Below are positions 1-7,191 of a stretch of 15,680 nucleotides of DNA, piece by piece. The translations under genes and the position numbers were made by a program. Each line of letters opens with the position of its first letter. Positions within the stretch are counted from its first letter, which is position 1. Below the pieces are notes generated by a model. The model was not told where the DNA came from. It saw nothing but the letters and a program-made list of their open reading frames with translations, and searched no databases. The stretch is from Gammaproteobacteria bacterium (GTDB taxonomy: Bacteria; Pseudomonadota; Gammaproteobacteria; PS1; Pseudothioglobaceae), in the NCBI GenBank assembly GCA_029941485.1, contig JAPYOZ010000023.1, positions 1 through 15,680 on the forward strand. The letters are read 5' to 3'.

Positions 1-944
1 ATATTGTAGATTCGGCTCAGATTGTCTTTGGTCAGGCTGATATGATTGTTAAAGTTAAAGAGCCACAGCCAAACGAATGCAAACTACTCAATAAAAATCA
101 AATACTTTTTACTTATTTGCATTTGTCTGCTGACCCAAAGCAAACAGAGCTATTACTGGCATCAGGTGCAACGTGCATTGCTTACGAAACTATTACGGAT
201 GATAATGGACGCTTACCACTACTCCAGCCTATGAGTGAAATTGCCGGCCGAATGTCGATTCAATCTGGAGCACACCATCTGGAAAAAACTCAAGGCGGAT
301 CTGGTGTGTTGATTAGTGGTGCTACTGGGGTAAATCCGGCACAAGTATTGGTACTTGGCGGTGGTGTTGTAGGTATGAACGCTGCTAAAGTGGCACTTGG
401 CATGGGCGCTCAAGTGACCATTCTTAATCGATCTCTCTCGAAACGGCTAACGGATTTTCAACAACAACACACCTCTCAATTGTCTATTGATTTATCTAGC
501 CAAGCTAATATTGAACAACAGTTGGCAACTGCTGACTTGGTGATTGGTGCAGCACTTGTTGCGGGCGCTTCAGCACCAAAGTTGATTACTCGAGACATGT
601 TGAAATTAATGAAAAAAGGCTCAATCTTGGCGGATGTGTCAATCGATCAAGGTGGGTGTTTTGAAACCTCAAAAGTTACCACACATGATCAACCAACTTA
701 CGTGATTGATGGGATTATTCATTATTGTGTCGGCAATATGCCAGGAGCAGTCGCACAGACTGCGACTTTAGCGCTCACTAATGCCACATTGCCTTATGTT
801 ATTAAAATTGCTAATGAAGGCTACCAACAAGCCATGTTGAGTAATCAAAACTTAATGAATGGTTTGAATATCCATCAAGGAAAAGTCGCACACCAAGCAG
901 TAGCTGAAAGCTTAGGTTATCAATATAACCCGGTTAGTTTTTAA
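1..944 (+). CDS. ald: Alanine dehydrogenase, 5'-truncated by the window edge
   Basis: NAD-dependent alanine dehydrogenase, which interconverts L-alanine and pyruvate plus ammonium in the cytoplasm. The frame is open from the first complete codon (position 3), giving 313 visible residues. The family is about 370 long, so roughly 55 N-terminal residues, including the conserved substrate-binding arginine, lie outside the window. The ATG at position 42 is an internal methionine: the residues before it (IVDSAQIVFGQAD) align with the family. Visible family marks are KVKEP (substrate lysine), TYLHLSAD (catalytic histidine), the NAD-binding glycine motif GGGVVG near visible residue 120, DVSIDQGG (catalytic aspartate), THDQPTYVIDGI and NMPGAV. 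The C-terminal end, AVAESLGYQYNP, is normal for the family, so the 3' end is complete. The stop overlaps that of convergent pyrE, and there is no room for a separate terminator. Confidence 0.95.
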   Translation, partial: IVDSAQIVFGQADMIVKVKEPQPNECKLLNKNQILFTYLHLSADPKQTELLLASGATCIAYETITDDNGRLPLLQPMSEIAGRMSIQSGAHHLEKTQGGSGVLISGATGVNPAQVLVLGGGVVGMNAAKVALGMGAQVTILNRSLSKRLTDFQQQHTSQLSIDLSSQANIEQQLATADLVIGAALVAGASAPKLITRDMLKLMKKGSILADVSIDQGGCFETSKVTTHDQPTYVIDGIIHYCVGNMPGAVAQTATLALTNATLPYVIKIANEGYQQAMLSNQNLMNGLNIHQGKVAHQAVAESLGYQYNPVSF

Positions 945-1579
945 ACGCCGTATTGGTCACGATACGTTTCAATACGCGCAATTAATACTTGGTCGCTACC
1001 TTGTTTCAGATAATCAATTAAATGCGATAAACTGATAATGCTTAAGACTGTAATGCCAAAGTTTTCTTGTACTTCTTGAATGGCTGATTGATCACCCTTG
1101 CCTTTTTCTTGACGATCAACCGCAACAATCACGCCTTTGGCTTTAGCGCCATTCGCATCAATAATATCCATTGCCTCACGGATTGCAGTGCCGGCGGTAA
1201 TCACATCATCAATAATCAATACGTCGCCTTGCAATGCATGGCCAACAATACTGCCGCCCTCGCCATGGGTCTTGGCTTCTTTACGATTAAAACTATAAGG
1301 CACATTCATACCAAATGAATCGTTCAGTGCCATTGCACAAGCAGTGGCTAACGGGATACCTTTATAAGCAGGGCCAAACAACACATCAAACTCTAATCCA
1401 CTTTCAGTAATGGCTTGGGCATAAAACTTGCCTAATTTTGAGAGGTGCTCGCCAGTATTAAACGAGCCTGCATTAAAGAAATAAGGACTAACACGGCCAG
1501 ATTTAAGCGTGAATTCACCAAATTTTAGTGCGCCAATTTCTAACATAAAATCCACAAAGTCTTTCTGATACTGCTGCAT
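941..1579 (-). CDS. pyrE: Orotate phosphoribosyltransferase
   Basis: Cytoplasmic enzyme of pyrimidine synthesis that joins orotate to PRPP to give OMP and pyrophosphate. The 212-residue protein has the usual length. It shows the flexible catalytic loop NRKEAKTHGEGG with its lysines, and the PRPP-binding motif VLIIDDVITAGTA near residues 119-131. The N-terminal FGEFTLKSGRVSPYFFN and the central LFGPAYKGIPLA are also typical. The start is supported by AGAGG five bases before the ATG on the minus strand (AAGAGGATTGT-ATG). The gene is divergent from xth with only 31 nt between start codons, an order also known for pyrE and crc in Pseudomonas. The nearest perfect -10 box on this strand, TATAAT at 1625-1620, lies inside the first codons of xth. 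The 3' end overlaps the stop codon of the alanine dehydrogenase gene. Confidence 0.97.
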   Translation of the reverse strand: MQQYQKDFVDFMLEIGALKFGEFTLKSGRVSPYFFNAGSFNTGEHLSKLGKFYAQAITESGLEFDVLFGPAYKGIPLATACAMALNDSFGMNVPYSFNRKEAKTHGEGGSIVGHALQGDVLIIDDVITAGTAIREAMDIIDANGAKAKGVIVAVDRQEKGKGDQSAIQEVQENFGITVLSIISLSHLIDYLKQGSDQVLIARIETYRDQYGV

Positions 1580-1640
1580 ACAATCCTCTTAAATCATTAA
1601 AATATTTCCAATGAAGAGAATTATAACGGCTAATGTCAAC
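1580..1640. promoter_or_regulatory. Divergent pyrE/xth control region
   Basis: Only 31 nt separate the two start codons, so promoter elements must overlap coding sequence. For pyrE, a perfect TATAAT is read on the minus strand at 1625-1620, inside xth. It has no good -35 box at 16-18 nt; the TTGACA at 1639-1634 is only 8 nt away. For xth, TAAAAT at 1598-1603 is a possible -10 box that would start RNA at about the ATG, giving a leaderless message. This would fit the absence of a Shine-Dalgarno sequence before xth, but no good -35 box is visible. Both assignments are weak. Confidence 0.3.
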
Positions 1641-2378
1641 GGAATTCGTGCAGCTGAGCGAAAAGGTTTTTTTGCTTGGATGAAAGATCAAAATGCCGAT
1701 GTCGTTTGTGTACAAGAAATCAAGGCTCAAGAAGATCAGCTGGATGATAAATTCTATCCAAAAGACATCTATACCTATTACAAGCCGGCAGACAGAAAAG
1801 GCTATAGTGGTACTGGTATCTATTGCAAACAAAAACCGGATCAAGTAATTTTTAGTCTGTGGGAAGACTTTGATTTTGAAGGACGCTTTATTCAGGCTGA
1901 TTTTGGTAATCTTAGTGTGATTTCTATTTATATTCCTTCTGGTTCGGCCAAGCAAGAACGTCAAGATTATAAAATGGCATTTATGACTGAGCGTTTTATG
2001 CCCTACCTTGAAGAACTGCAAAAGAACGGGCGAGAATATATCATTTGTGGCGATATTAACATTGTGCATAAAAAAATTGACATCAAAAACTTCAATGGCA
2101 ATAAAAATCGCTCAGGCTGTTTGCCAGAAGAACGCGCTTGGCTAGACCAATTATTCGGTAAAGTTGGGTTTATTGATGCCTTTCGCGAAATCAACCAAGA
2201 GGCTAACCAATATACTTGGTGGTCAAATCGTGGACAGGCTTGGGCGAATAATACTGGCTGGCGCATTGATTACCATATTCTTAGTGCCAACCTCAAAGGC
2301 ACGCCACAACGTGCTGAAATTTATAAAGACGAACGATTCTCTGATCATTCTCCGCTCATTATTGACTACGATTTATGA
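1611..2378 (+). CDS. xth: Exodeoxyribonuclease III family AP endonuclease (Crc-like branch)
   Basis: A 255-residue endonuclease/exonuclease/phosphatase-fold protein, expected to cut DNA at abasic sites and remove 3' blocking groups. The catalytic residues of ExoIII are all visible: N8 in TANVNG, E36 in VQEIKA, D148 and N150 in CGDINI, D220 in WRIDYH, and D245-H246 in FSDHSPL. The segments REYIICGDINIVHKKIDIKN and LPEERAWLDQLFG, and the ending IDYDL, resemble Pseudomonas Crc more than E. coli XthA. Crc also lies beside pyrE, but it has lost catalytic residues and acts as a translational repressor partner of Hfq. The intact residues here argue for a nuclease. The start is fixed by an in-frame TAA at 1590-1592 and the family-like MKRIITANVNG. 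No Shine-Dalgarno sequence is visible. The end overlaps trmB as ATGA. Confidence 0.93.
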   Translation: MKRIITANVNGIRAAERKGFFAWMKDQNADVVCVQEIKAQEDQLDDKFYPKDIYTYYKPADRKGYSGTGIYCKQKPDQVIFSLWEDFDFEGRFIQADFGNLSVISIYIPSGSAKQERQDYKMAFMTERFMPYLEELQKNGREYIICGDINIVHKKIDIKNFNGNKNRSGCLPEERAWLDQLFGKVGFIDAFREINQEANQYTWWSNRGQAWANNTGWRIDYHILSANLKGTPQRAEIYKDERFSDHSPLIIDYDL

Positions 2379-3058
2379 GTACATCCGTTAGAAAAATACA
2401 AAGCTTTGTGCGTCGATCTGGGCGACTCACTGAAGGACAAATGGCTGGATTAAATGATTTTTGGCCAGATTTTGGCATTGATTTGCCTGATGGTTTAATT
2501 GATTTCAATCTTTTATTTGAAAAAATCCAACCCATTACATTGGAGATTGGTTTTGGCAATGGTGATAGCCTATTGGAAATGGCAATCACCACACCTAATA
2601 AAAACTTTTTAGGTATTGAAGTTTACGAAGCTGGTATTGGTAGACTCATTAATGAGTCCAAAAAATACAAACTCACTAACTTAAAAATCATTAAATCCGA
2701 TGCAGTCGAGGTGTTAAAAAATCATGTTAAAGATACTAGTTTTGAGACTTTCCAATTGTTTTTTCCAGATCCTTGGCACAAGAAAAAGCATCACAAACGT
2801 CGTATTGTGCAAACGGATTTCCTAGATTTAATCTCAAAAAAAATAGTAATTGGTGGTACGATACACATGGCAACTGATTGGGAAAACTACGCCGAACACA
2901 TGATGGAAACACTAGAAAAACACCCGCACTTTAAAAACACTCTAAATGCCCATATATACTCACCAAGACCCAAATATCGACCTATTACTAAATTTGAAAA
3001 ACGCGGTGAAAGATTAGGACATAAAGTTTGGGATTTAATTTTTACAAACGAGAAATAA
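2375..3058 (+). CDS. trmB: tRNA (guanine-N7-)-methyltransferase
   Basis: Class I SAM-dependent methyltransferase that makes 7-methylguanosine at position 46 in the variable loop of tRNAs. The protein has 227 residues, close to the usual 220-240. The SAM-binding motif EIGFGNG starts at residue 57, GIEVYEAGIG follows, and the family signature FFPDPWHKKKHHKRR lies around residues 129-143. The C-terminal tRNA/guanine-binding signature RPITKFEKRGERLGHKVWDL is complete. The N-terminal RRSGRLTEGQ is also usual for the family. The ATG overlaps the xth stop (ATGA), suggesting translational coupling, and only one base separates its stop from the start of fxsA. Confidence 0.96.
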   Translation: MSTSVRKIQSFVRRSGRLTEGQMAGLNDFWPDFGIDLPDGLIDFNLLFEKIQPITLEIGFGNGDSLLEMAITTPNKNFLGIEVYEAGIGRLINESKKYKLTNLKIIKSDAVEVLKNHVKDTSFETFQLFFPDPWHKKKHHKRRIVQTDFLDLISKKIVIGGTIHMATDWENYAEHMMETLEKHPHFKNTLNAHIYSPRPKYRPITKFEKRGERLGHKVWDLIFTNEK

Positions 3059-3059
3059 T

Positions 3060-3512
3060 ATGCTTTTTCCTTTATTCGTAATAATGACACTACTTGAGAT
3101 TTATGTATTGGTATCAGTGGGTGAATCGATTGGTGGTTTTTCTACCGTTATGTTGGTAGTTATAACTGCACTAATTGGCTCCACCCTACTTAAACAGCAA
3201 GGTTGGTCAACCATGGCAAAAGCGCAACAATCAATGGCTAATGGTCAAACACCTGCATTTGAAATGCTTGAAGGTGTGGTTATTTTGATTTCTGGCGTTT
3301 TACTATTAACGCCTGGTTTTATTACTGACACTATAGGATTATTAGGTCTTATGCCTTGGTCAAGAACTTATTTTATTGATCAAATCTTAAGCAAAAATGC
3401 TGAAAAAGTATTCTCTCAAAATAACTCGGTTTTTATTCATAAAACTCAGCCAAGCAAAGATAAAAAACAAAATAAAAAAGACACCCTCGAAGGTGAGTTT
3501 TGGGAAGACTAA
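3060..3512 (+). CDS. fxsA: FxsA family membrane protein
   Basis: A 150-residue inner-membrane protein of the FxsA family. In E. coli, extra FxsA eases exclusion of phage T7 by the F plasmid; its normal role is unclear. There are about three hydrophobic stretches (residues 1-19, 25-45 and 66-93). Family marks are ETLLEIYVLVSVG-like sequence at the N-terminus, GSTLLKQQGW, and LEGVVILISGVLLLTPGFITD. The tail after residue 115 is hydrophilic, lysine-rich and ends in the common EGEFWED. No clear Shine-Dalgarno sequence precedes the ATG, which lies one base after the trmB stop. The last 13 bases overlap folC, and the codons for the EGEF tail also contain the folC ribosome-binding site. Confidence 0.9.
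   Translation: MLFPLFVIMTLLEIYVLVSVGESIGGFSTVMLVVITALIGSTLLKQQGWSTMAKAQQSMANGQTPAFEMLEGVVILISGVLLLTPGFITDTIGLLGLMPWSRTYFIDQILSKNAEKVFSQNNSVFIHKTQPSKDKKQNKKDTLEGEFWED
3490..3502 (+). promoter_or_regulatory. folC ribosome-binding site and TTG start
   Basis: AAGGTGAG at 3490-3497 matches the anti-Shine-Dalgarno sequence well and lies just before TTG at 3500-3502. An in-frame TGA at 3494-3496 excludes any start further upstream, and the next in-frame ATG would cut away the ATP-binding P-loop. TTG is therefore the likely folC start. Confidence 0.75.
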
Positions 3513-4723
3513 CAACTCAAAAATACAACACTCTCGATGAGTGGCTAGTCTGGCAAGAAGAATTACATCCTCAAACAATTGACTTAGGGTTAGACCGAAT
3601 TAGACAGGTCTATAAGCGTCTTTTCCTAGACGGGGTGCCCTTTAGAGTAATCACCGTTGCGGGCACGAATGGCAAAGGTTCCACTATTGCCTATATGGAT
3701 AGCATTTACCAACAATCATCGCTCAGTGTTGGTAGTTTTACCTCACCTCACCTTCTCGAATATAACGAGCGTTTCAAAATAAATGGCAACTTGGCCAGCG
3801 ATAAAGAGATTTGCCACGCTTTTGAACAAATTGAATATGCCAGAGGGGATGTGTCTCTGACTTATTTCGAATTTTCAACACTCGCCGCCCTACTGATTTT
3901 TGCTAAAGAAAAAGTGGATGTTGCCATTCTTGAGATAGGCCTAGGAGGACGGCTTGATTCAGTTAATACCATTGAGCCAGACCTATCTATCATTACTAAT
4001 ATCGATATTGATCACACTGAATATTTAGGTGAAACACGCGAATTAATTGCCCTTGAAAAAGCCGGTATTATGCGTCCTTATAAGCCATGTGTCTGTGGTG
4101 AGTTAAATCCGCCGAAAAGCCTGATAGATCATGCCAATAAAATCCATGCACAACTGCATCGGATCGGTGCAGGCAACTTAGGTGGTAATGTGATTAAAGG
4201 TAGGGTTCAAAAACACAATGCTGCTGTTGCAATGCGTGCGGTTAAACTCGTTCGAGACCTACTACCAGTGACACTCGAAGACATCTTCTCGGGCGTGGAA
4301 ACAGCGCAAATACTAGGACGATACCAAACATTGAACCATGACAATAAAACCATTATATTGGACGTCGCACACAATGTTGCTGCAGTGGAAGCTTTGAGCC
4401 AAAATTTAGCAGAATCTAGCGCACCAACCATTGCGATTTTTGCCGCACTCAAAGACAAGAACATCAAAGGAATGATTGATAAAATATCCAATCAAATTGA
4501 GCATTGGTTTTTAATTCCGTTGAGTGTTGAACGTGGTGTTCCAACAAATGAACTGAGTCGGCACTTTGAAGAGGGGATGTTAATAACAAACTTTAAAAAT
4601 ATAAACGATGCATTAACAAAAGCCTTATCAATCGACTCTATCAAAAGAATTGTGATTTTTGGCTCATTTCATACAGTGGCAGACGCAACTCAAATATTAA
4701 ACAAATTAAATGTTAGCAATTAA
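3500..4723 (+). CDS. folC: Dihydrofolate synthase / folylpolyglutamate synthase
   Basis: A Mur-ligase-type ATP-dependent enzyme that adds glutamate to dihydropteroate and then extends the glutamate chain on folates, in the cytoplasm. The 407-residue protein is close to E. coli FolC (422). Visible motifs are the P-loop AGTNGKGS (residues 54-61), FTSPHL, YFEFSTLAAL, EIGLGGRLDSVN, the metal-binding NIDIDHTEYLG, EKAGIMR, and the C-terminal-domain ILGRYQ and ILDVAHN. The N-terminus YNTLDEWLVWQEELHP is typical and supports the TTG start. In many gammaproteobacteria folC is followed by a SPOR-domain gene (dedD) and then cvpA; here the SPOR gene is absent and cvpA follows after 65 nt. Confidence 0.95.
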   Translation: MGRLTTQKYNTLDEWLVWQEELHPQTIDLGLDRIRQVYKRLFLDGVPFRVITVAGTNGKGSTIAYMDSIYQQSSLSVGSFTSPHLLEYNERFKINGNLASDKEICHAFEQIEYARGDVSLTYFEFSTLAALLIFAKEKVDVAILEIGLGGRLDSVNTIEPDLSIITNIDIDHTEYLGETRELIALEKAGIMRPYKPCVCGELNPPKSLIDHANKIHAQLHRIGAGNLGGNVIKGRVQKHNAAVAMRAVKLVRDLLPVTLEDIFSGVETAQILGRYQTLNHDNKTIILDVAHNVAAVEALSQNLAESSAPTIAIFAALKDKNIKGMIDKISNQIEHWFLIPLSVERGVPTNELSRHFEEGMLITNFKNINDALTKALSIDSIKRIVIFGSFHTVADATQILNKLNVSN

Positions 4724-4734
4724 AACACTTGGAA

Positions 4735-4764
4735 GTGACGCATCAAGGAAAAATCTTGTAAAAT
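4735..4764 (+). promoter_or_regulatory. Candidate sigma-70 promoter before cvpA-purF
   Basis: GTGACG at 4735-4740 (four of six matches to TTGACA) and TAAAAT at 4759-4764 (five of six to TATAAT) are 18 nt apart in the 65-nt folC-cvpA gap. RNA would start near 4771, leaving a short leader with the strong AAGGAG at 4778-4783 before the cvpA ATG. No PurR-like palindrome is evident. Confidence 0.4.
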
Positions 4765-4788
4765 CGGCGATAATACCAAGGAGAAACT

Positions 4789-5637
4789 ATGGATGAGTTT
4801 TTTGCAAATATTTGGAATACCCTGAATTTACTGGTTTGGTCTGATTGGCTAACCGTTATTATTCTAATTGGATTCCTTATCTTTGGAATCAAACGTGGTT
4901 TAGCCAAAGAATTAATTAATTTAGCTTTTTTAATTTTAGCCATTATTATAGCTTGGCTATTTTATCAAGAGTTGGCCTTAAGTCCTGTCATTACTTGGTT
5001 ATTACTCTCACATCAATCACATTTGGCCATTGCTTTTGGCGTAATTTTTATTGGTGTTTTGCTCATCAAAAAGCTCATGTACCGGCTAACAAGCGTGTCT
5101 TCTACAATTAGCAATCCTTGTGCGTTAAATCGGGTTTTTGTATTATTATTATTTTTTGCAATCTCGGTAGCACTAAGTTGGTATTACCTAGGTGCTGTTG
5201 CCGGACTAGGCATTATGGAGATAGTTATAACTAACGAGTCTGTGCGCATTGCCTTATCTTTCGCTACTGTATTTGTGCTCATTACTGGCTCTTGTTTATT
5301 CATATCTAAAATATTTAATATGTCCATAGAATCTAGCAATTCTTGCCTACTAGCACCATTTTTCCAAAAAATATTAAACGTCCTGCGCATTGCAGATACA
5401 GCACTTAATGCGCGCAACATTAACAGCACCAAAAACAAAATATTAGGCGGTCTAATTGGTTTAGTTAAAGGCAGTCTATTTATTTTAATAATGGTATTGG
5501 TGCTTCAAAGTATTAGTTGGATCTCACAACAATACTACTGGATTGAAACCAAAGGCACTTTAAGAACCTTCCAAGATGTAGCCTCAGACATCAAGCCTGA
5601 ATTGTCACAACATTTATTATTTATCGAAAACGAATAA
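4789..5637 (+). CDS. cvpA: CvpA family membrane protein, unusually long
   Basis: Inner-membrane protein of the CvpA family, needed for colicin V production in E. coli and otherwise poorly understood. Its place directly before purF is the classic position. The N-terminus SDWLTVIILIGFLIFGIKRG (residues 18-37) matches the family's first helix and RG motif. The C-terminal helix ILGGLIGLVKGSLFIL (218-233) matches the family's last helix with its G-G-K/R-G pattern. The length of 282 residues is far above the usual 160 or so. About six membrane segments can be seen (20-36, 43-60, 78-96, 115-135, 152-174, 218-244) instead of four. Segments 78-140 and 152-245 look like two versions of the helix 3-linker-helix 4 unit. 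The start has a strong AAGGAG. Family assignment is good; the reason for the extra length is unknown. Confidence 0.82.
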   Translation: MDEFFANIWNTLNLLVWSDWLTVIILIGFLIFGIKRGLAKELINLAFLILAIIIAWLFYQELALSPVITWLLLSHQSHLAIAFGVIFIGVLLIKKLMYRLTSVSSTISNPCALNRVFVLLLFFAISVALSWYYLGAVAGLGIMEIVITNESVRIALSFATVFVLITGSCLFISKIFNMSIESSNSCLLAPFFQKILNVLRIADTALNARNINSTKNKILGGLIGLVKGSLFILIMVLVLQSISWISQQYYWIETKGTLRTFQDVASDIKPELSQHLLFIENE

Positions 5638-5648
5638 GGAAATAACCT

Positions 5649-7166
5649 ATGTGCGGTATTGTTGGTATTTTATCCACCACTAAAAAAGACACTTCTCTGT
5701 ATATTTACGATGCACTCACTATTTTGCAGCATCGTGGCCAAGATGCGGCCGGTATTGTTACCTCACACAAAGGTCGTTTCTATATGCGCAAGTCAAATGG
5801 CTTGGTCAGAAATTCTTTTAGAACCAAGCACATGACTAAACTTCGAGGTGACATGGGCATTGGTCACGTGCGTTATCCTACTGCAGGCAGTTCTTCAGGC
5901 GCTGAAGCACAGCCTTTTTATGTGAATTCACCTTATGGCATTGCTTTTGCTCACAACGGCAATCTAACCAATACTAAGCAACTTGGAAAAGAATTATTCG
6001 AAGAAGACCTTCGCCACATTAACACCAATTCAGATTCTGAAATTTTGCTCAATGTTTTTGCCAGCGAACTGGCTAAATTAAAAAAACAACGCATTAATGA
6101 AAAAGACATCTTCGATTCAGTGTCTCAAGTGCACAAACGCGTGCGTGGTGCTTATGCAAGTATTGGCATGGTACCCGGTTATGGAATTTTTGGTTTTCGT
6201 GACCCAAATGGCATTCGCCCACTCATTTTAGGCAAGCGCACTACCAAGGGTGGCACCAAGTATATGCTTGCATCAGAAAGCGTCGCTCTCACTGCACTAG
6301 GCTATGAAATCACACGTGATATTGAACCGGGTGAGGCGGTAGTAATCGATAGAGAAGGAAATGTCTTTACGCAACAATGCGCTGACAACCCTAAATATTC
6401 CCCTTGTATTTTTGAATTTGTCTACTTTGCACGACCGGATTCAGTCATTGACAATATCTCGGTGTACAAATCACGCCTTAGAATGGGTGAACGATTAGCA
6501 GCGAAGATCAGTAAGGAGTGGGACATAAATGAAATTGACGTGGTTATCCCAATTCCAGATACTTCAAGAGTAGCGGCTTTACAATTAGCACAAAAGCTGG
6601 AAGTTAAATATTCTGAAGGATTAATCAAAAATCGTTACATCGCTCGTACCTTTATTATGCCAGGACAAAAACAACGTAAAAAATCAGTGCGACAAAAACT
6701 CAGCACTATTGAGCTTGAATTCAAAGGCAAGAATGTACTATTAGTTGATGACTCGATCGTGCGTGGTACTACCAGCGAGCAAATTGTAAAAATGGCGCGT
6801 GATGCCGGTGCTAATAAAGTATTTTTTGCCTCAGCCGCCCCACCAGTGCGACACCCTAATGTGTACGGCATCGATATGGCCAGCGAAAAAGAATTTATTG
6901 CCCACAACAAAGACACCGATCAAATCTGCAAGGCCATCGGCGCTGATAAACTGATTTATCAAGACTTAGGAGATCTAATTTGGTGCGTGCAACAAGGGAA
7001 TGAAAACATTAAAGAGTTTGACTGCTCTTGTTTTAATGGCGAATACGTTACTCAAGATATTGACAAAGCTTATCTTGAACAAATTGAATCTCTACGTTCT
7101 GACTCAGCTAAACAGCAAAACAGCACCAACGAAAGCTCAGAGTTAATTTGTAATGATGTAGAATAG
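5649..7166 (+). CDS. purF: Amidophosphoribosyltransferase
   Basis: First enzyme of purine synthesis, converting PRPP and glutamine to phosphoribosylamine, glutamate and pyrophosphate. The 505 residues equal the length of the E. coli enzyme. MCGIVGI places the nucleophilic cysteine directly after the initiator methionine. The class II glutamine amidotransferase domain continues with LQHRGQDAAGI, GHVRYPTAG, AHNGNLTN and NSDSEILL. The C-terminal phosphoribosyltransferase domain carries the PRPP motif LLVDDSIVRGTTS, with the two aspartates at 367-368. The last 25 or so residues are hydrophilic and rich in Ser, Gln and Asn. It starts 11 nt after cvpA with AAGGAAA upstream, so cotranscription with cvpA is likely. 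metZ follows after 25 nt, as in Pseudomonas. Confidence 0.98.
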   Translation: MCGIVGILSTTKKDTSLYIYDALTILQHRGQDAAGIVTSHKGRFYMRKSNGLVRNSFRTKHMTKLRGDMGIGHVRYPTAGSSSGAEAQPFYVNSPYGIAFAHNGNLTNTKQLGKELFEEDLRHINTNSDSEILLNVFASELAKLKKQRINEKDIFDSVSQVHKRVRGAYASIGMVPGYGIFGFRDPNGIRPLILGKRTTKGGTKYMLASESVALTALGYEITRDIEPGEAVVIDREGNVFTQQCADNPKYSPCIFEFVYFARPDSVIDNISVYKSRLRMGERLAAKISKEWDINEIDVVIPIPDTSRVAALQLAQKLEVKYSEGLIKNRYIARTFIMPGQKQRKKSVRQKLSTIELEFKGKNVLLVDDSIVRGTTSEQIVKMARDAGANKVFFASAAPPVRHPNVYGIDMASEKEFIAHNKDTDQICKAIGADKLIYQDLGDLIWCVQQGNENIKEFDCSCFNGEYVTQDIDKAYLEQIESLRSDSAKQQNSTNESSELICNDVE

Positions 7167-7191
7167 CACTTATTTACAAAATTACTTAAAA

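Noticed and set aside
42..944. Alanine dehydrogenase as a complete gene from ATG 42
   Set aside because: The frame is open to the window edge, residues before position 42 match the family, and the N-terminal substrate-binding region would be missing.
1620..1639. TTGACA and TATAAT on the minus strand as a complete pyrE promoter
   Set aside because: Both boxes are perfect but only 8 nt apart, so they cannot work together as a normal promoter; only the TATAAT is kept as a weak candidate.
1515..2069. A 184-codon open frame on the minus strand opposite xth
   Set aside because: It lies fully antisense to well-recognised pyrE start and xth coding sequence, is rich in I, F, N and K as expected of a reverse frame in AT-rich DNA, and has no known motif.
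1611..2378. Calling the pyrE neighbour Crc
   Set aside because: Pseudomonas Crc lacks ExoIII catalytic residues, whereas all are present here, so a nuclease name is safer.
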